NCBI GenBank assembly: GCA_016125185.1
Contig: WGMG01000007.1
Span: forward strand, 186,001-250,000
Direction of reading: 5' to 3'
DNA from: Armatimonadota bacterium
GTDB lineage: Bacteria > Armatimonadota > Fimbriimonadia > Fimbriimonadales > Fimbriimonadaceae
Length of the DNA: 64,000 bases
The position numbers were made by a program, and so were the translations under genes. This document shows, piece after piece, positions 17,545-25,546 of the stretch (the stretch's first letter is position 1; each line of letters opens with the position of its first letter). The notes beneath the pieces are model-generated. The model was given only the letters and a program-made list of their open reading frames with translations, was not told where the DNA came from and did no database searches.

Positions 17545-18831
17545 CTATACGTTCGCTAGGGCCTGATCCAGGTCCCAAAGCAGGTCGTCGGCCGTCTCCA
17601 AACCGACCGAAAGGCGAATCATTGCCGATGAAATGCCAGAGGCCTTCAGTTCGGCATCCGAAAGCTGTTGGTGCGTCGTCGAAGCGGGATGGATGACCAA
17701 GCTCTTGGCGTCGCCGACGTTTGCCAGGTGGGAGAAGAGCTGCAGGGACTCGATGAATCGCTTGCCCGCCGCTCGCTCGTCGCCATCCTTTGCGTTCAAG
17801 TCGAACGACAATACCGCGCCGGGGCCCTTCGGAAGGTACTTCTTCGCCCGCTCGTGGTGCGGGTGGCTAGCCAAACCGGCGTAATTCACCTTCGCGACCT
17901 TGGGGTGCGCTTCCAAGAATTCAGCGACGGCTTGCGCATTCTGTACATGCCGTTCCATACGCAGGGACAGCGTTTCCAACCCCTGCAGGAGCAGAAAAAC
18001 GTTGGTCGGCGAGATACACGCACCGGTGTCGCGCACCGTTTCGGTGCGGAGCTTCATCAGGAATCCGTAATGACCGAAGGTGTCGTAAAACTTGAGGCCG
18101 TGATAGGACGGTGACGGATCGGCGATAGTGGGATAGTGCGAGAAATCGAAGTCGCCCGAGTCGACGACCACGCCGCCGATGCTGGTTCCATGCCCGCCGA
18201 TGAACTTCGTGGCCGAGTGAATAACGATCGTCGCTCCCCACTCGATGGGCCGACAAAGATAGGGCGTCGCGAACGTACTGTCCACGATGAGCGGAAGATT
18301 TTTGCTCTTGGCGAGGGCCGCCAAACCCTCTAAGTCGGGAATTGCGCCGCTCGGGTTGCCTACGATCTCGACAAACAGAGCCCGCGTCTTCTCGTTGATG
18401 GCCGCTTCCCAAGCGTTGAGGTCATCGGGATCGACGAATCGTGCCGTGATCGAGAGCTTCTTGGCCGTGTGCGCCAGAAGCGTCAGGCTTCCACCATAAA
18501 GCTGAGTGGAGGCCACGATCTCATCGCCTGGGCTGCAGAGGGTCATGAACGTGCCGAATTCGGCCGCCATGCCGCTCGCAACCGCCACCGAACCGGTCGC
18601 TCCTTCCAGCGAAGCAATGCGCTCCTCGAAGACCGCCGTCGTCGGGTTGCTGATGCGGGAATAGATGTTTCCGTACTGCTTCAGTTCGAACAGGTGCGCG
18701 GCCTCGTCGGCATCGCTGAACACGTACGACGTCGTTTGATAGATCGGCACCGCCCGCGCGCCGACATACGGATCGGGAATCTGCCCGGCATGAAGCATCC
18801 GGGTATCAAAGCCGAATTGGCGTTTGTTCAT
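17545..18831 (-). CDS. metY: O-acetylhomoserine sulfhydrylase (Cys/Met metabolism PLP enzyme)
   Basis: A 428-residue enzyme making homocysteine from O-acetylhomoserine and sulfide. Seen: FDTRMLHAGQIPDP, AVPIYQTTSYVF, YSRISNPTTAVFEERIASLEG, the PLP Lys in IHSATKFIGGHGTSIGG and the C-terminal SVGLETADDLLWDLDQAL. Length and motifs fit MetY better than cystathionine gamma-synthase, which is shorter. Its ATG overlaps the stop of the upstream cupin gene (ATGA), and a CoA-binding gene follows by eight bases. Confidence 0.9.
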   Translation of the reverse strand: MNKRQFGFDTRMLHAGQIPDPYVGARAVPIYQTTSYVFSDADEAAHLFELKQYGNIYSRISNPTTAVFEERIASLEGATGSVAVASGMAAEFGTFMTLCSPGDEIVASTQLYGGSLTLLAHTAKKLSITARFVDPDDLNAWEAAINEKTRALFVEIVGNPSGAIPDLEGLAALAKSKNLPLIVDSTFATPYLCRPIEWGATIVIHSATKFIGGHGTSIGGVVVDSGDFDFSHYPTIADPSPSYHGLKFYDTFGHYGFLMKLRTETVRDTGACISPTNVFLLLQGLETLSLRMERHVQNAQAVAEFLEAHPKVAKVNYAGLASHPHHERAKKYLPKGPGAVLSFDLNAKDGDERAAGKRFIESLQLFSHLANVGDAKSLVIHPASTTHQQLSDAELKASGISSAMIRLSVGLETADDLLWDLDQALANV

Positions 18832-19268
18832 ACTCGAATGAACTCCGCCACTTGTTCGTTCTGCCGAAGCTCGTCGAGGTTTTCGGGGGTCGGTCTCTGC
18901 GGTCGGTCACGGTCATTGGCGACGATGCAAAGGAAGCCGAGTTCTTCTCCATTTGTGGCTCGGAATTGATGCCACGTGAACGGAGGAATGTGGACGACGT
19001 CGTGGGTATTAATTGGTGTCACCGCGTCGCCGACGAAAACTTGACCGGAACCCCGGATGATCATGACCGCGTGTTGGTGCTGGTGGCGTTCCAACGTGGA
19101 GTGCCCCCCGCAACCGATCTCAAAGTATCGAAATTCGACGGGCAGATCGTTGGTACCGTTGAAGAGGGTCTGCCGAGTGATGCTCTTAAAATGAGTCCCT
19201 CCATCTTCCTTGTAAGGCAAAAGGTCCACGCCTTTCCACCGATATTCGTCCGAAGTGTGTCTAATCAT
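18828..19268 (-). CDS. Cupin-domain protein of the metY operon
   Basis: A 146-residue single cupin. Seen: ITRQTLFNG, FEIGCGGHSTLERHQHQHAVM (the metal-binding His and Glu set), DVVHIPPFTWHQF for the second cupin motif, and a conserved tail GFLCIVANDRDRPQ. I chose the ATG at 19268, where the family begins; the longer frame upstream lacks resemblance. It is coupled to metY by an ATGA overlap, so a role in sulfur or thiol chemistry is likely, for example a thiol dioxygenase-like or sensing function, but the reaction is unknown. Confidence 0.75.
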   Translation of the reverse strand: MIRHTSDEYRWKGVDLLPYKEDGGTHFKSITRQTLFNGTNDLPVEFRYFEIGCGGHSTLERHQHQHAVMIIRGSGQVFVGDAVTPINTHDVVHIPPFTWHQFRATNGEELGFLCIVANDRDRPQRPTPENLDELRQNEQVAEFIRV

Positions 19269-19409
19269 TCGAGGTGCGCATTCCGTACTACGCGGACCAA
19301 GCCGCAGAGATTGCTGCAAGGAAATTATACTGTTGCTCGACCGCTCTCTCGTTCCCACCAAAGGATCGTAAGGTCCCATCCAGGAATTTCCTAATTTGTT
19401 GCGAAGGTG

Positions 19410-19415
19410 TAACGT
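19410..19415 (+). promoter_or_regulatory. Candidate leaderless -10 box, GH13 gene
   Basis: TAACGT seven bases before the ATG at 19423. Confidence 0.4.
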
Positions 19416-19422
19416 GTAGAGA

Positions 19423-20886
19423 ATGCTTGCCCCATTGCTGTTGCCCATCTTCTTTCAAAGCCCGACGAAGTCGTGGGAGGGCGAGGTTCTCTATCACATC
19501 TTTGTTCGGTCGTACCGGGATAGCAATCACGACGGTATCGGCGACTTCAAAGGCATTGAGGAAGGCATCCCGTCGATCAAGAAACTCGGCGCGACCGCGA
19601 TCCTGCTGAGTCCGATCCAAAAGTCCAGCGTCTATCACAACTACTTCGCCGACGATTTCTTTGCGCCTGACCCTGAGTTCGGTACTCTGGATCAGTTCAA
19701 ACATTTGGTCCAGTCGGCTCACAAAGCCGGACTGAAGATTCTGCTGGACATGGAGCCGCAGTACGTTTCGAGCCGCCATCCTTGGTATGAGCGAGCGCTG
19801 AAGGGCGAAACCAATCTGGTTTGGAGCGCGGTGCCCGATGATCCCAAGCGAGCGTCCCTCTGGTACGACAAAGCGCGAGTAAGGCTGACGCAGGCGAACC
19901 TTGACAACCTCGAAGTGCGAAGCACGATCCAAAAGGTCTTCCTCTTTTGGTCGCAAACCGGTCTCGATGGGTACCGGATCGATCATATGATGGACAACCT
20001 CGATAATGCAGGTAAGAACAAGGGACTCTTCGAGCACTTTTGGCGACCCATCGAGGACGATGTCATCAAGAAGTTTCCGAACACCTATTTTCTGGCTGAG
20101 CAGTCCGACTGGGGTTCAACCACTCAAGTCCAGGACATCTTTCGGCAGACGCCGACCAACGCGGCCTTCAACTTCCAACTTCTTGGCGCGCTTGTGACCT
20201 TCGACAAGGCCAAGATCGAACCCGTCTTGTCCAATTACCGAACGATCGCTCCCGATCCTCACAACCTCGTCGACTTCTTAGAGAATCACGATCTTCCTCG
20301 CTTCGCGACGACGATCCCCGACCTGGTCAAGCAAAAGCTGGCCGTCGCTCTGCTCATGACGGTCAAGGGTATTCCCTCCATTTACTATGGCGAAGAGTTG
20401 GGGATGCGGGGCAAGAAAGGGAATTGGAACTCGGACGGCAACGACATTCCGATGCGCATCGGCTACCGTTGGGGCGCGACGCTGGATGACCCGCGCACCC
20501 CGACTTGGTACAAGAACACCGGCCCATGGTGGAGCGACGATTACTCGGCCGATCACGACGGAAACAGCCTGCCTGAGCAGGAATCGAACCCGAATTCGGT
20601 CTACAACTGGTTCCGCAAGTTGATTACGATCAGGCGGGCCTCAAAGGCTCTCTCAGTCGGCGACCAAACCGTCGTCGCCAGCGAGAACGATAACCTCTTG
20701 GTCTTTGAGCGCACCAGCGGCGGCGAAAGCGTTCGAATCCTCGCCAATCTTTCGAGTTCGCCGATTACGATCTCGACCCCGGTCTCGACTCCGCATACAG
20801 ATTTGCTAACCGGAAAACCGCTCACTTCACGAACTCCGCTCACGCTCGGCCCTTGGCAGACCGCAATCCTCAAAGCGACCAGCTAG
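19423..20886 (+). CDS. GH13 alpha-amylase-family glycosidase
   Basis: A 487-residue alpha-glucan-active TIM-barrel enzyme. Seen: YHIFVRSYRDSNHDGIGDFKG, the nucleophile Asp in GLDGYRIDHMMD, the acid/base Glu in YFLAEQSDWG and the third acid in FLENHDLPRFATT. The order fits oligo-1,6-glucosidase/neopullulanase-like members. A short hydrophobic N-terminus (LAPLLLPIFF) could be a signal peptide. It converges on the GrpB gene, the two TAG stops overlapping in one CTAG. Confidence 0.85.
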   Translation: MLAPLLLPIFFQSPTKSWEGEVLYHIFVRSYRDSNHDGIGDFKGIEEGIPSIKKLGATAILLSPIQKSSVYHNYFADDFFAPDPEFGTLDQFKHLVQSAHKAGLKILLDMEPQYVSSRHPWYERALKGETNLVWSAVPDDPKRASLWYDKARVRLTQANLDNLEVRSTIQKVFLFWSQTGLDGYRIDHMMDNLDNAGKNKGLFEHFWRPIEDDVIKKFPNTYFLAEQSDWGSTTQVQDIFRQTPTNAAFNFQLLGALVTFDKAKIEPVLSNYRTIAPDPHNLVDFLENHDLPRFATTIPDLVKQKLAVALLMTVKGIPSIYYGEELGMRGKKGNWNSDGNDIPMRIGYRWGATLDDPRTPTWYKNTGPWWSDDYSADHDGNSLPEQESNPNSVYNWFRKLITIRRASKALSVGDQTVVASENDNLLVFERTSGGESVRILANLSSSPITISTPVSTPHTDLLTGKPLTSRTPLTLGPWQTAILKATS

Positions 20887-21401
20887 GCTCGAAGGGCGAG
20901 GTCGAGGACCTTCTGAACGAAGGCGTCTTTCCCGCTCGAATATCCGCTAATATCGCGTGGGAATTCGGCGGCCAACCTAGCCTTGATGGCTCGATACTCC
21001 TCGGCCATATCGAGATGAGTGCGTAAGTAGTCGCGAAAGGCGAGGCGATGAATCCAGTCCGGTCCGGTGATCTCGCTCATGTGGACATGGTGAGTTCTCG
21101 GACGTCCGAGGATGAAGAAGTGCCGTCGCGGAACGCCTTGTTCGCCGCGAAAAACGTAGTCTAGCTCGGCCATCAGATGAACTGTGTCGAACGCCGCTTC
21201 GAAGTCGGCGATGGCGATACCGATGTCGATGATCGGCTTGGCGTCCATTCCCGGAATCGCGGTGCTCCCGACGTGCTCGATTTGAAGAATCCAATCGCCC
21301 AGAACTTCCTTCAGTCGGGTGGCTTCGCGCTCGTAAAGTTCGGGCCAAAGGGGATCATAGGGGTGAACCTCGACTCGATGCTGGGGTAGTCCAAGGCTCA
21401 T
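20883..21401 (-). CDS. GrpB-family (UPF0157) nucleotidyltransferase-fold protein
   Basis: A 172-residue protein. Seen: YDPLWPELYEREATRL, then IEHVGSTAIPGMDAKPIIDIGIAI with the nucleotidyltransferase-type GS and acidic residues, and HHVHMSEITGPDWIHRLAFRDYLR. The family is widespread and its substrate is not established. TACAGT six bases before the ATG suggests a leaderless transcript. Its stop overlaps that of the convergent GH13 gene. Confidence 0.85.
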   Translation of the reverse strand: MSLGLPQHRVEVHPYDPLWPELYEREATRLKEVLGDWILQIEHVGSTAIPGMDAKPIIDIGIAIADFEAAFDTVHLMAELDYVFRGEQGVPRRHFFILGRPRTHHVHMSEITGPDWIHRLAFRDYLRTHLDMAEEYRAIKARLAAEFPRDISGYSSGKDAFVQKVLDLALRA

Positions 21402-21407
21402 GAACCG

Positions 21408-21413
21408 ACTGTA
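21408..21413 (-). promoter_or_regulatory. Candidate leaderless -10 box, GrpB gene
   Basis: TACAGT six bases before the ATG at 21401. Confidence 0.45.
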
Positions 21414-21432
21414 CCTCGCTGCTCGAGCAGCA

Positions 21433-21466
21433 ACGAGGGCGGCAAGATTTGTCTTGCCGCCCTCGT
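21433..21466. terminator. Perfect 15-bp hairpin after the Gfo/Idh gene
   Basis: Two perfectly complementary 15-base arms with a TTTG loop, between the Gfo/Idh stop (21477) and the GrpB start. Neither side has a real T run, so it may act as a stability hairpin or a Rho-independent-like stop for the minus-strand operon. Confidence 0.6.
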
Positions 21467-21476
21467 CAAAAGGAGT

Positions 21477-22796
21477 TTAGACTCCGTAACCTTTTCGGTA
21501 CTTCGGACGAATTAGGTCGTCGTACTCGTTGGTACCCTTGACCTGCATCTTCTTGGCGTCCCACTCCAGGCGAGGGCCGTTAGCCCAGATCGCCAGGTTG
21601 CCGAGCAGAACGGCTTCAGCCAATCCGCCGGCATAGTCCGGGAAGTTGGAGCGAGCCGGCTTGCCGCCCAGAGCGGCCCGAGCGAACTCGGCCATATGGC
21701 CGGGAGACTCATCAACCTCGATGTCCGGGATGGCCGCGCCACCCTGGAGGGCGTACTTGGTGTTCGACTCGTCGAAGCAGTAGATCGTCGCCTTCTCGCA
21801 GACGGTGATCGTGCCGTTTCCGCCGTAATCGAAGTCGGAAGCGAGATCTGGATCGGGCTTGCGTCCACCGTCGTACCAGTGAACTTTGAATGCCGGGCGG
21901 TCCTTCTTTTCCGCGTATTCGTAATGGACGATCGACCAAGCTGGGAAGCTGTCCTTGTTGTGACCGCTGGTCTCGGCCTGAACCGCGATCGGTTGGCTGA
22001 GGTCGAGCGCCATGTGCTGCATGTTGAAGATGTGGCAGCCCATGTCGCCAAGGGAGCCGGTTCCGAAATCCCACCAGCCGCGCCATGCGAAGGGGTGATA
22101 CCCTTCGGCGTACGGTCGCTCCGGTCGTGGCCCAAGCCAGAGATCCCAGTCCACGTACTTCGGCGGCTCGGACGGTTCGGGGCGCGGCACGCCCTGCTTC
22201 CACCAACCTTTCGACCGGTCAGTCCAAAGGTGAACTTCCTTTACGTGGCCAAAATGACCTTCCTGGATCAGCTTGGCGATCTTGCGCATTGGCGTGCTGG
22301 CCGTGCTTTGATTGCCCATCTGGGTTGCGACCCGCTTATCGCGGGCGATCTTGGCGATCTGACGCGCTTCCCAAATTGTTCGGCAAAGCGGCTTTTCGCA
22401 GTACGTATGCAGACCCATTCGCATGGCCAGGGCCGATGCCGGAGCGTGGTGGTGGTCAGGAATGCTGATCACGACTGCGTCGATCTTGCCGCGCATTGCA
22501 TCGAGCATCTGCCGATAGTCGTCGAATGCGGTTGCGCGCGGATGCTCCATCATCGCCTTTGTGCGGTTCTGCGCATCGATGTCGGCCAATGCGACGATGT
22601 CGCCGTGCTCGGCCGCCTGTTGCATGCCGCTCCAGCCTTTGCCGCCGCAACCGATGATGCCGAAGCGCAAGCGTCCGTTAGGCGCTTTCTGTTCGGGCTC
22701 GCCGGTTTCGGCCAAGCCGGTCTTCGCGATCGCCAAGCCCGCGACGGTCGCCACTGAGCCTCTTAGTACTTCACGTCTGGAATAATTACTAGCCAT
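21477..22796 (-). CDS. Gfo/Idh/MocA oxidoreductase with twin-arginine signal
   Basis: A 439-residue secreted NAD(P)-dependent sugar or inositol dehydrogenase. Seen: a TAT-type leader (SRREVLRGSVATVAGLAIA), the Rossmann RFGIIGCGGKGWSG, EKPLCRTIWEARQ with the conserved EKP, and GTGSLGDMGCHIFNMQH in the C-terminal domain. The ATG at 22796 follows AAGGGG. It lies 70 bases after the DUF1080 gene, a pairing common in Planctomycetes and Armatimonadota where both act on modified sugars outside the cytosol. The exact substrate is unknown. Confidence 0.87.
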   Translation of the reverse strand: MASNYSRREVLRGSVATVAGLAIAKTGLAETGEPEQKAPNGRLRFGIIGCGGKGWSGMQQAAEHGDIVALADIDAQNRTKAMMEHPRATAFDDYRQMLDAMRGKIDAVVISIPDHHHAPASALAMRMGLHTYCEKPLCRTIWEARQIAKIARDKRVATQMGNQSTASTPMRKIAKLIQEGHFGHVKEVHLWTDRSKGWWKQGVPRPEPSEPPKYVDWDLWLGPRPERPYAEGYHPFAWRGWWDFGTGSLGDMGCHIFNMQHMALDLSQPIAVQAETSGHNKDSFPAWSIVHYEYAEKKDRPAFKVHWYDGGRKPDPDLASDFDYGGNGTITVCEKATIYCFDESNTKYALQGGAAIPDIEVDESPGHMAEFARAALGGKPARSNFPDYAGGLAEAVLLGNLAIWANGPRLEWDAKKMQVKGTNEYDDLIRPKYRKGYGV

Positions 22797-22866
22797 GATC
22801 CCCTTCGCACGCCATCTTACCCCTGGGCAAATTGCCCAGGCGATAGAAACCGGAAGGAAATTGCCG

Positions 22867-23535
22867 TTACTTTTTCGGCTTGATCGGGCGAATCTTGATG
22901 TTGCGGAAAGAGACGACTCCGTGGTCACCCTGAATTGCGATGGAGCCGGACGCTAGCTTGGAAAAGTTCGGCATAGAAGCGAACTTACTCTTCTTCACTC
23001 GATCCCAGAAATCTGGGCTGTTGAGCACGTACTCGTAGTACTTCACGCCGTTCACGTATGTCGCGCACTTGTCCGGGGCGATGACGATGCGGAAGTGGTT
23101 CCACTGTCCAGGAGGATTGGTCGAATCGACCGGAGATGAGTAAAGCTCGTAGAGGTAGCCGGCCAGTTGTCCGTGGGGATCGACGTCCTTGTCCATGATT
23201 TGGATTTCGGGACCGCTGTGCCAGGTGGCATCGCCGTCGTCGGCGACGTGAAACATGATGCCGCTGTTGCCGCCCTTCGAGACATTCCAATCAAGCTCAA
23301 GTTCGAACCATTCGAACTTCTTATCCGTCACGATATCGCCTGCATTCCCCGGATCGGCAACCTTGAGGATTCCGTCGCTCACCGTCCATCCCGGGCGGAC
23401 GCCTTCGGCCTTAAAATTGTGCCAACCTTTGGTGGTTTGGCCGTCGAAAAGCAGCTCCCATCCTTTCCGTTTTTCGGCGGGAGTCAGCATATTCATTCCT
23501 TGCAGAACAGCGGTGGCGGCAAGCAGTGTAATCAC
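22867..23535 (-). CDS. DUF1080 / 3-keto-disaccharide hydrolase family protein
   Basis: A 222-residue jelly-roll protein with a hydrophobic N-terminus that may be a signal peptide. Seen: GWELLFDGQTTKGWHNF, FEWFELELDWNVSKGGNSGIMFHV, EIQIMDKD, GQWNHFRIVI and a C-terminal GSIAIQGDHGVVSFRNIKIRPI, the standard DUF1080 order. Family knowledge: some members cleave 3-keto-glycosides made by Gfo/Idh-type oxidation, which fits the neighbour. The start is GTG at 23535 with TACAAT six bases upstream, so probably leaderless. Confidence 0.85.
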   Translation of the reverse strand: MITLLAATAVLQGMNMLTPAEKRKGWELLFDGQTTKGWHNFKAEGVRPGWTVSDGILKVADPGNAGDIVTDKKFEWFELELDWNVSKGGNSGIMFHVADDGDATWHSGPEIQIMDKDVDPHGQLAGYLYELYSSPVDSTNPPGQWNHFRIVIAPDKCATYVNGVKYYEYVLNSPDFWDRVKKSKFASMPNFSKLASGSIAIQGDHGVVSFRNIKIRPIKPKK

Positions 23536-23541
23536 GGCTGA

Positions 23542-23547
23542 ATTGTA
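23542..23547 (-). promoter_or_regulatory. Candidate leaderless -10 box, DUF1080/Gfo operon
   Basis: TACAAT six bases before the GTG at 23535. Confidence 0.45.
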
Positions 23548-23702
23548 TCACAGGCTTCGTTCAAGGTCGCGCGCGGGAACCATTACAAACGAATTGAAGC
23601 GATAGGGGTACAATGGCCTCGGTTGCAAGGTGGCGGTCCGCCGGACTCTGTACTTAGCAGGGATAAAGCGATACCTAGTAACCCAACAATCCTAATTGGA
23701 GT

Positions 23703-23720
23703 TAGAATAAGCCTTAAGGC
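23703..23720 (+). promoter_or_regulatory. Possible promoter and palindrome of the MarR gene
   Basis: TAGAAT (23703-23708) followed after two bases by the perfect palindrome GCCTTAAGGC (23711-23720), placing the palindrome at the expected transcript start, 20 bases before the marR ATG. Autoregulation by the MarR product is the simplest idea. Confidence 0.35.
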
Positions 23721-23739
23721 AAGATAGGTTCAAAAGAAA

Positions 23740-24237
23740 ATGAAGGTTCAAGCAAGTAAAGATGCAGCTATCCAAGCTTACGTGAAGCTAATCCGCACCG
23801 CTGAAGCCCTTCATGTCCGCGTTAGCCGTGGCCTCATTGCCGAAGGTTTGACGGCAAGCCAGTTCAGCGCGATGAAGGTTCTTCGCCTTCACGGCGCTCT
23901 GCCCCAGCGCGACATCGCCAAATATCTGCTGCAGTCCGGTGGCAACATCACGCTCGTCGTCGATAACCTTGAACGAGACGGTTTGGCCCAGCGAGTGCGG
24001 AGCGTGGAGGATCGTCGCATCGTCCTCGTCACGCTTACCAAGAAGGGCGAAGAACTGTTCGACAAGATTTACCCGGGCCATCTCGACCGCATCCGGGAAG
24101 CAATGGGGCCGCTGGACGTCACGCGCCTCGAAGAACTATTGTCGCTGCTGGAAGCGGCGGGCGCTTCAGACTCGGTCTGTTGCACGCCAACCGAGGAAGG
24201 CGACGCCAAGGAAGCCTCGCTCGCTCGCTCGAACTAA
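23740..24237 (+). CDS. MarR-family transcriptional regulator
   Basis: A 165-residue winged-helix regulator. Seen: GLTASQFSAMKVLRLHGALPQRDIAKYLLQSGGNITLVVDNLERDGLAQRV-type recognition and wing region, with the RSVEDRRIVLVTLTKKGEELF wing typical of MarR. The C-terminus has a CC pair near SDSVCCTP that might sense redox or metal. It lies 114 bases upstream of a pseudopilin gene in the same direction; a perfect 9+9 inverted repeat in that gap could be its operator. Confidence 0.88.
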   Translation: MKVQASKDAAIQAYVKLIRTAEALHVRVSRGLIAEGLTASQFSAMKVLRLHGALPQRDIAKYLLQSGGNITLVVDNLERDGLAQRVRSVEDRRIVLVTLTKKGEELFDKIYPGHLDRIREAMGPLDVTRLEELLSLLEAAGASDSVCCTPTEEGDAKEASLARSN

Positions 24238-24281
24238 ATTCTCGATTTAGCATAAATATTCAAAAAATTCTTACATTGTTC

Positions 24282-24309
24282 CTATATCATTTAACATTGC
24301 ATGATATAG
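24282..24309. promoter_or_regulatory. Perfect 9-bp inverted repeat upstream of the pseudopilin gene
   Basis: CTATATCAT-N10-ATGATATAG, a 28-base dyad 43 bases before the pseudopilin ATG. Its right arm contributes to TATAGT (24305-24310), a plausible -10 hexamer, so a protein bound here would block the promoter. The AT-rich arms and ten-base spacer argue against a terminator for marR. Confidence 0.55.
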
Positions 24310-24351
24310 TATTGAATGGAAGGCATATCCATTCCCAAGGAGCAATATGTA

Positions 24352-25248
24352 ATGAAGCAACGATGGTCGACATCGAGTAAAGCGCTCTCAAAGAAGAAGG
24401 CATTTACACTTATCGAACTCTTGGTGGTCATCGCAATCATCGCGATTTTGGCCGCTATCCTCTTCCCCGTTTTTGCCCAGGCGAAGAAAGCTGCGAAGGT
24501 CACCGTTACGGTCTCCAACGCAAAGCAGTTGGCCATCGGCATCAACCTCTATTCGGCTGATACGGACGACGTCATGCCGATGACGATCCAGTCGCTGGAC
24601 ATCGACGACACGCCCGGTGGAACCTGGTGGACCCCCAATGAAATGGTGGGCATTCTCCAGATGATGTACCCGTACGTGAAGAACAACGACATTTGGTGGA
24701 ACGGCCTCAATCCGAAGCCGGGCAGCTTGGCTACGCCAATGACGCCGATTGCTCCGAGCGGAACTTGGGGCGATTGGACGAAGGAACAAACGATCCTCCC
24801 GAACAACATCGCGTTGAACGTTTGGGACGGCGCCGCACAGAACATCAAGCCGCGCTCCGTGACTTCGGTCGACGAGCCAGCCGCGCTCGGCGTATTCTTC
24901 CCGGTCGCTGGTCCGCTCCAGGGCGTCGCCACATGGTCGAGCAGCTATGCAGATGTTCAAATCGACATCGATCCTTGGTACAACGCTTGTGTTCCCAGTT
25001 ATACCGATCCGAGTGTGAACGACGGATACCCGCCGGTTTATGCTGCGCACGTGACGCATAACAACTCGTCACCAGTCGCATTTGCCGACGGCCATGCGGG
25101 CAAGATCAAGAACAATGCGTTCTATCAAAACTCGAACTGCCATGTAGGCTCGGTTCCCGGTTACGACGGGGCTAACGGCTTCATCTACCAGCACTATCCC
25201 AACCGCCTGTGGGGTTGGTACCTGCAAGGATATCAGCCGGTCAACTAA
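24352..25248 (+). CDS. Type II pseudopilin-like protein (prepilin N-terminus, DUF1559-like)
   Basis: A 298-residue protein with a class III prepilin leader: [18 protein letters not shown], Glu at +5 after the cleavage site, then the Armatimonadota-type [14 protein letters not shown]. The C-terminal part contains VAFADGHAGKIKN, the H-x9-DG region of this family. It is processed by prepilin peptidase and assembled in the envelope or secreted. AAGGAG nine bases before the ATG at 24352 decides the start. A small lipoprotein gene follows seven bases later. Such genes are multiplied in Fimbriimonadia and their roles are largely unknown. Confidence 0.85.
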   Translation: MKQRWSTSSKALSKKKAFTLIELLVVIAIIAILAAILFPVFAQAKKAAKVTVTVSNAKQLAIGINLYSADTDDVMPMTIQSLDIDDTPGGTWWTPNEMVGILQMMYPYVKNNDIWWNGLNPKPGSLATPMTPIAPSGTWGDWTKEQTILPNNIALNVWDGAAQNIKPRSVTSVDEPAALGVFFPVAGPLQGVATWSSSYADVQIDIDPWYNACVPSYTDPSVNDGYPPVYAAHVTHNNSSPVAFADGHAGKIKNNAFYQNSNCHVGSVPGYDGANGFIYQHYPNRLWGWYLQGYQPVN

Positions 25249-25255
25249 GCACGTG

Positions 25256-25450
25256 ATGGTTAACTTGAAATCACTGGCCTTGGCCTCGTTGTTCGTGATC
25301 ATGACGGTTTGCCTTGCAGGATGCAAGGATGACTCAGGCTCAAGCTACGTGAAGCCGAACCCGTCGCAGGCGAACCGCTACAAACAGCCCGGAGCCGCTC
25401 CGGGAGGAACCGGCATGCAAGCTGGAGGCTCGAACAACGCCCCGCAGTAA
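25256..25450 (+). CDS. Small lipoprotein following the pseudopilin
   Basis: A 64-residue protein with a lipoprotein signal and lipobox LAGC, then KDDSGSSYVKPNPSQ and a Gly/Ala/Pro/Gln-rich tail. It is anchored in a membrane by the Cys after cleavage. It begins seven bases after the pseudopilin stop and ends 23 bases before a strong terminator, so the two are a transcription unit. A parallel arrangement (pseudopilin followed by a tiny membrane protein) is at 39940-40909. Function unknown; a partner for pilin assembly is a guess. Confidence 0.65.
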   Translation: MVNLKSLALASLFVIMTVCLAGCKDDSGSSYVKPNPSQANRYKQPGAAPGGTGMQAGGSNNAPQ

Positions 25451-25473
25451 GTGAACCGTCAATAACCCAAAAT

Positions 25474-25514
25474 AAAGAGCTCGACTATCGGTACTCGAAT
25501 AGTTGAGCTCTTTT
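25474..25514 (+). terminator. Rho-independent terminator of the pseudopilin/lipoprotein unit
   Basis: AAAGAGCTCGACTAT pairs with ATAGTTGAGCTCTTT (one G-T pair) around a ten-base loop, followed by TTTT. Confidence 0.8.
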
Positions 25515-25546
25515 CATCAACCAGTTAAGATTAAGCGTAATCTACG

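Noticed and set aside
21696-22757. Plus-strand open frame of 353 codons
   Set aside because: It is antisense to the TAT Gfo/Idh gene and shows low-complexity composition.
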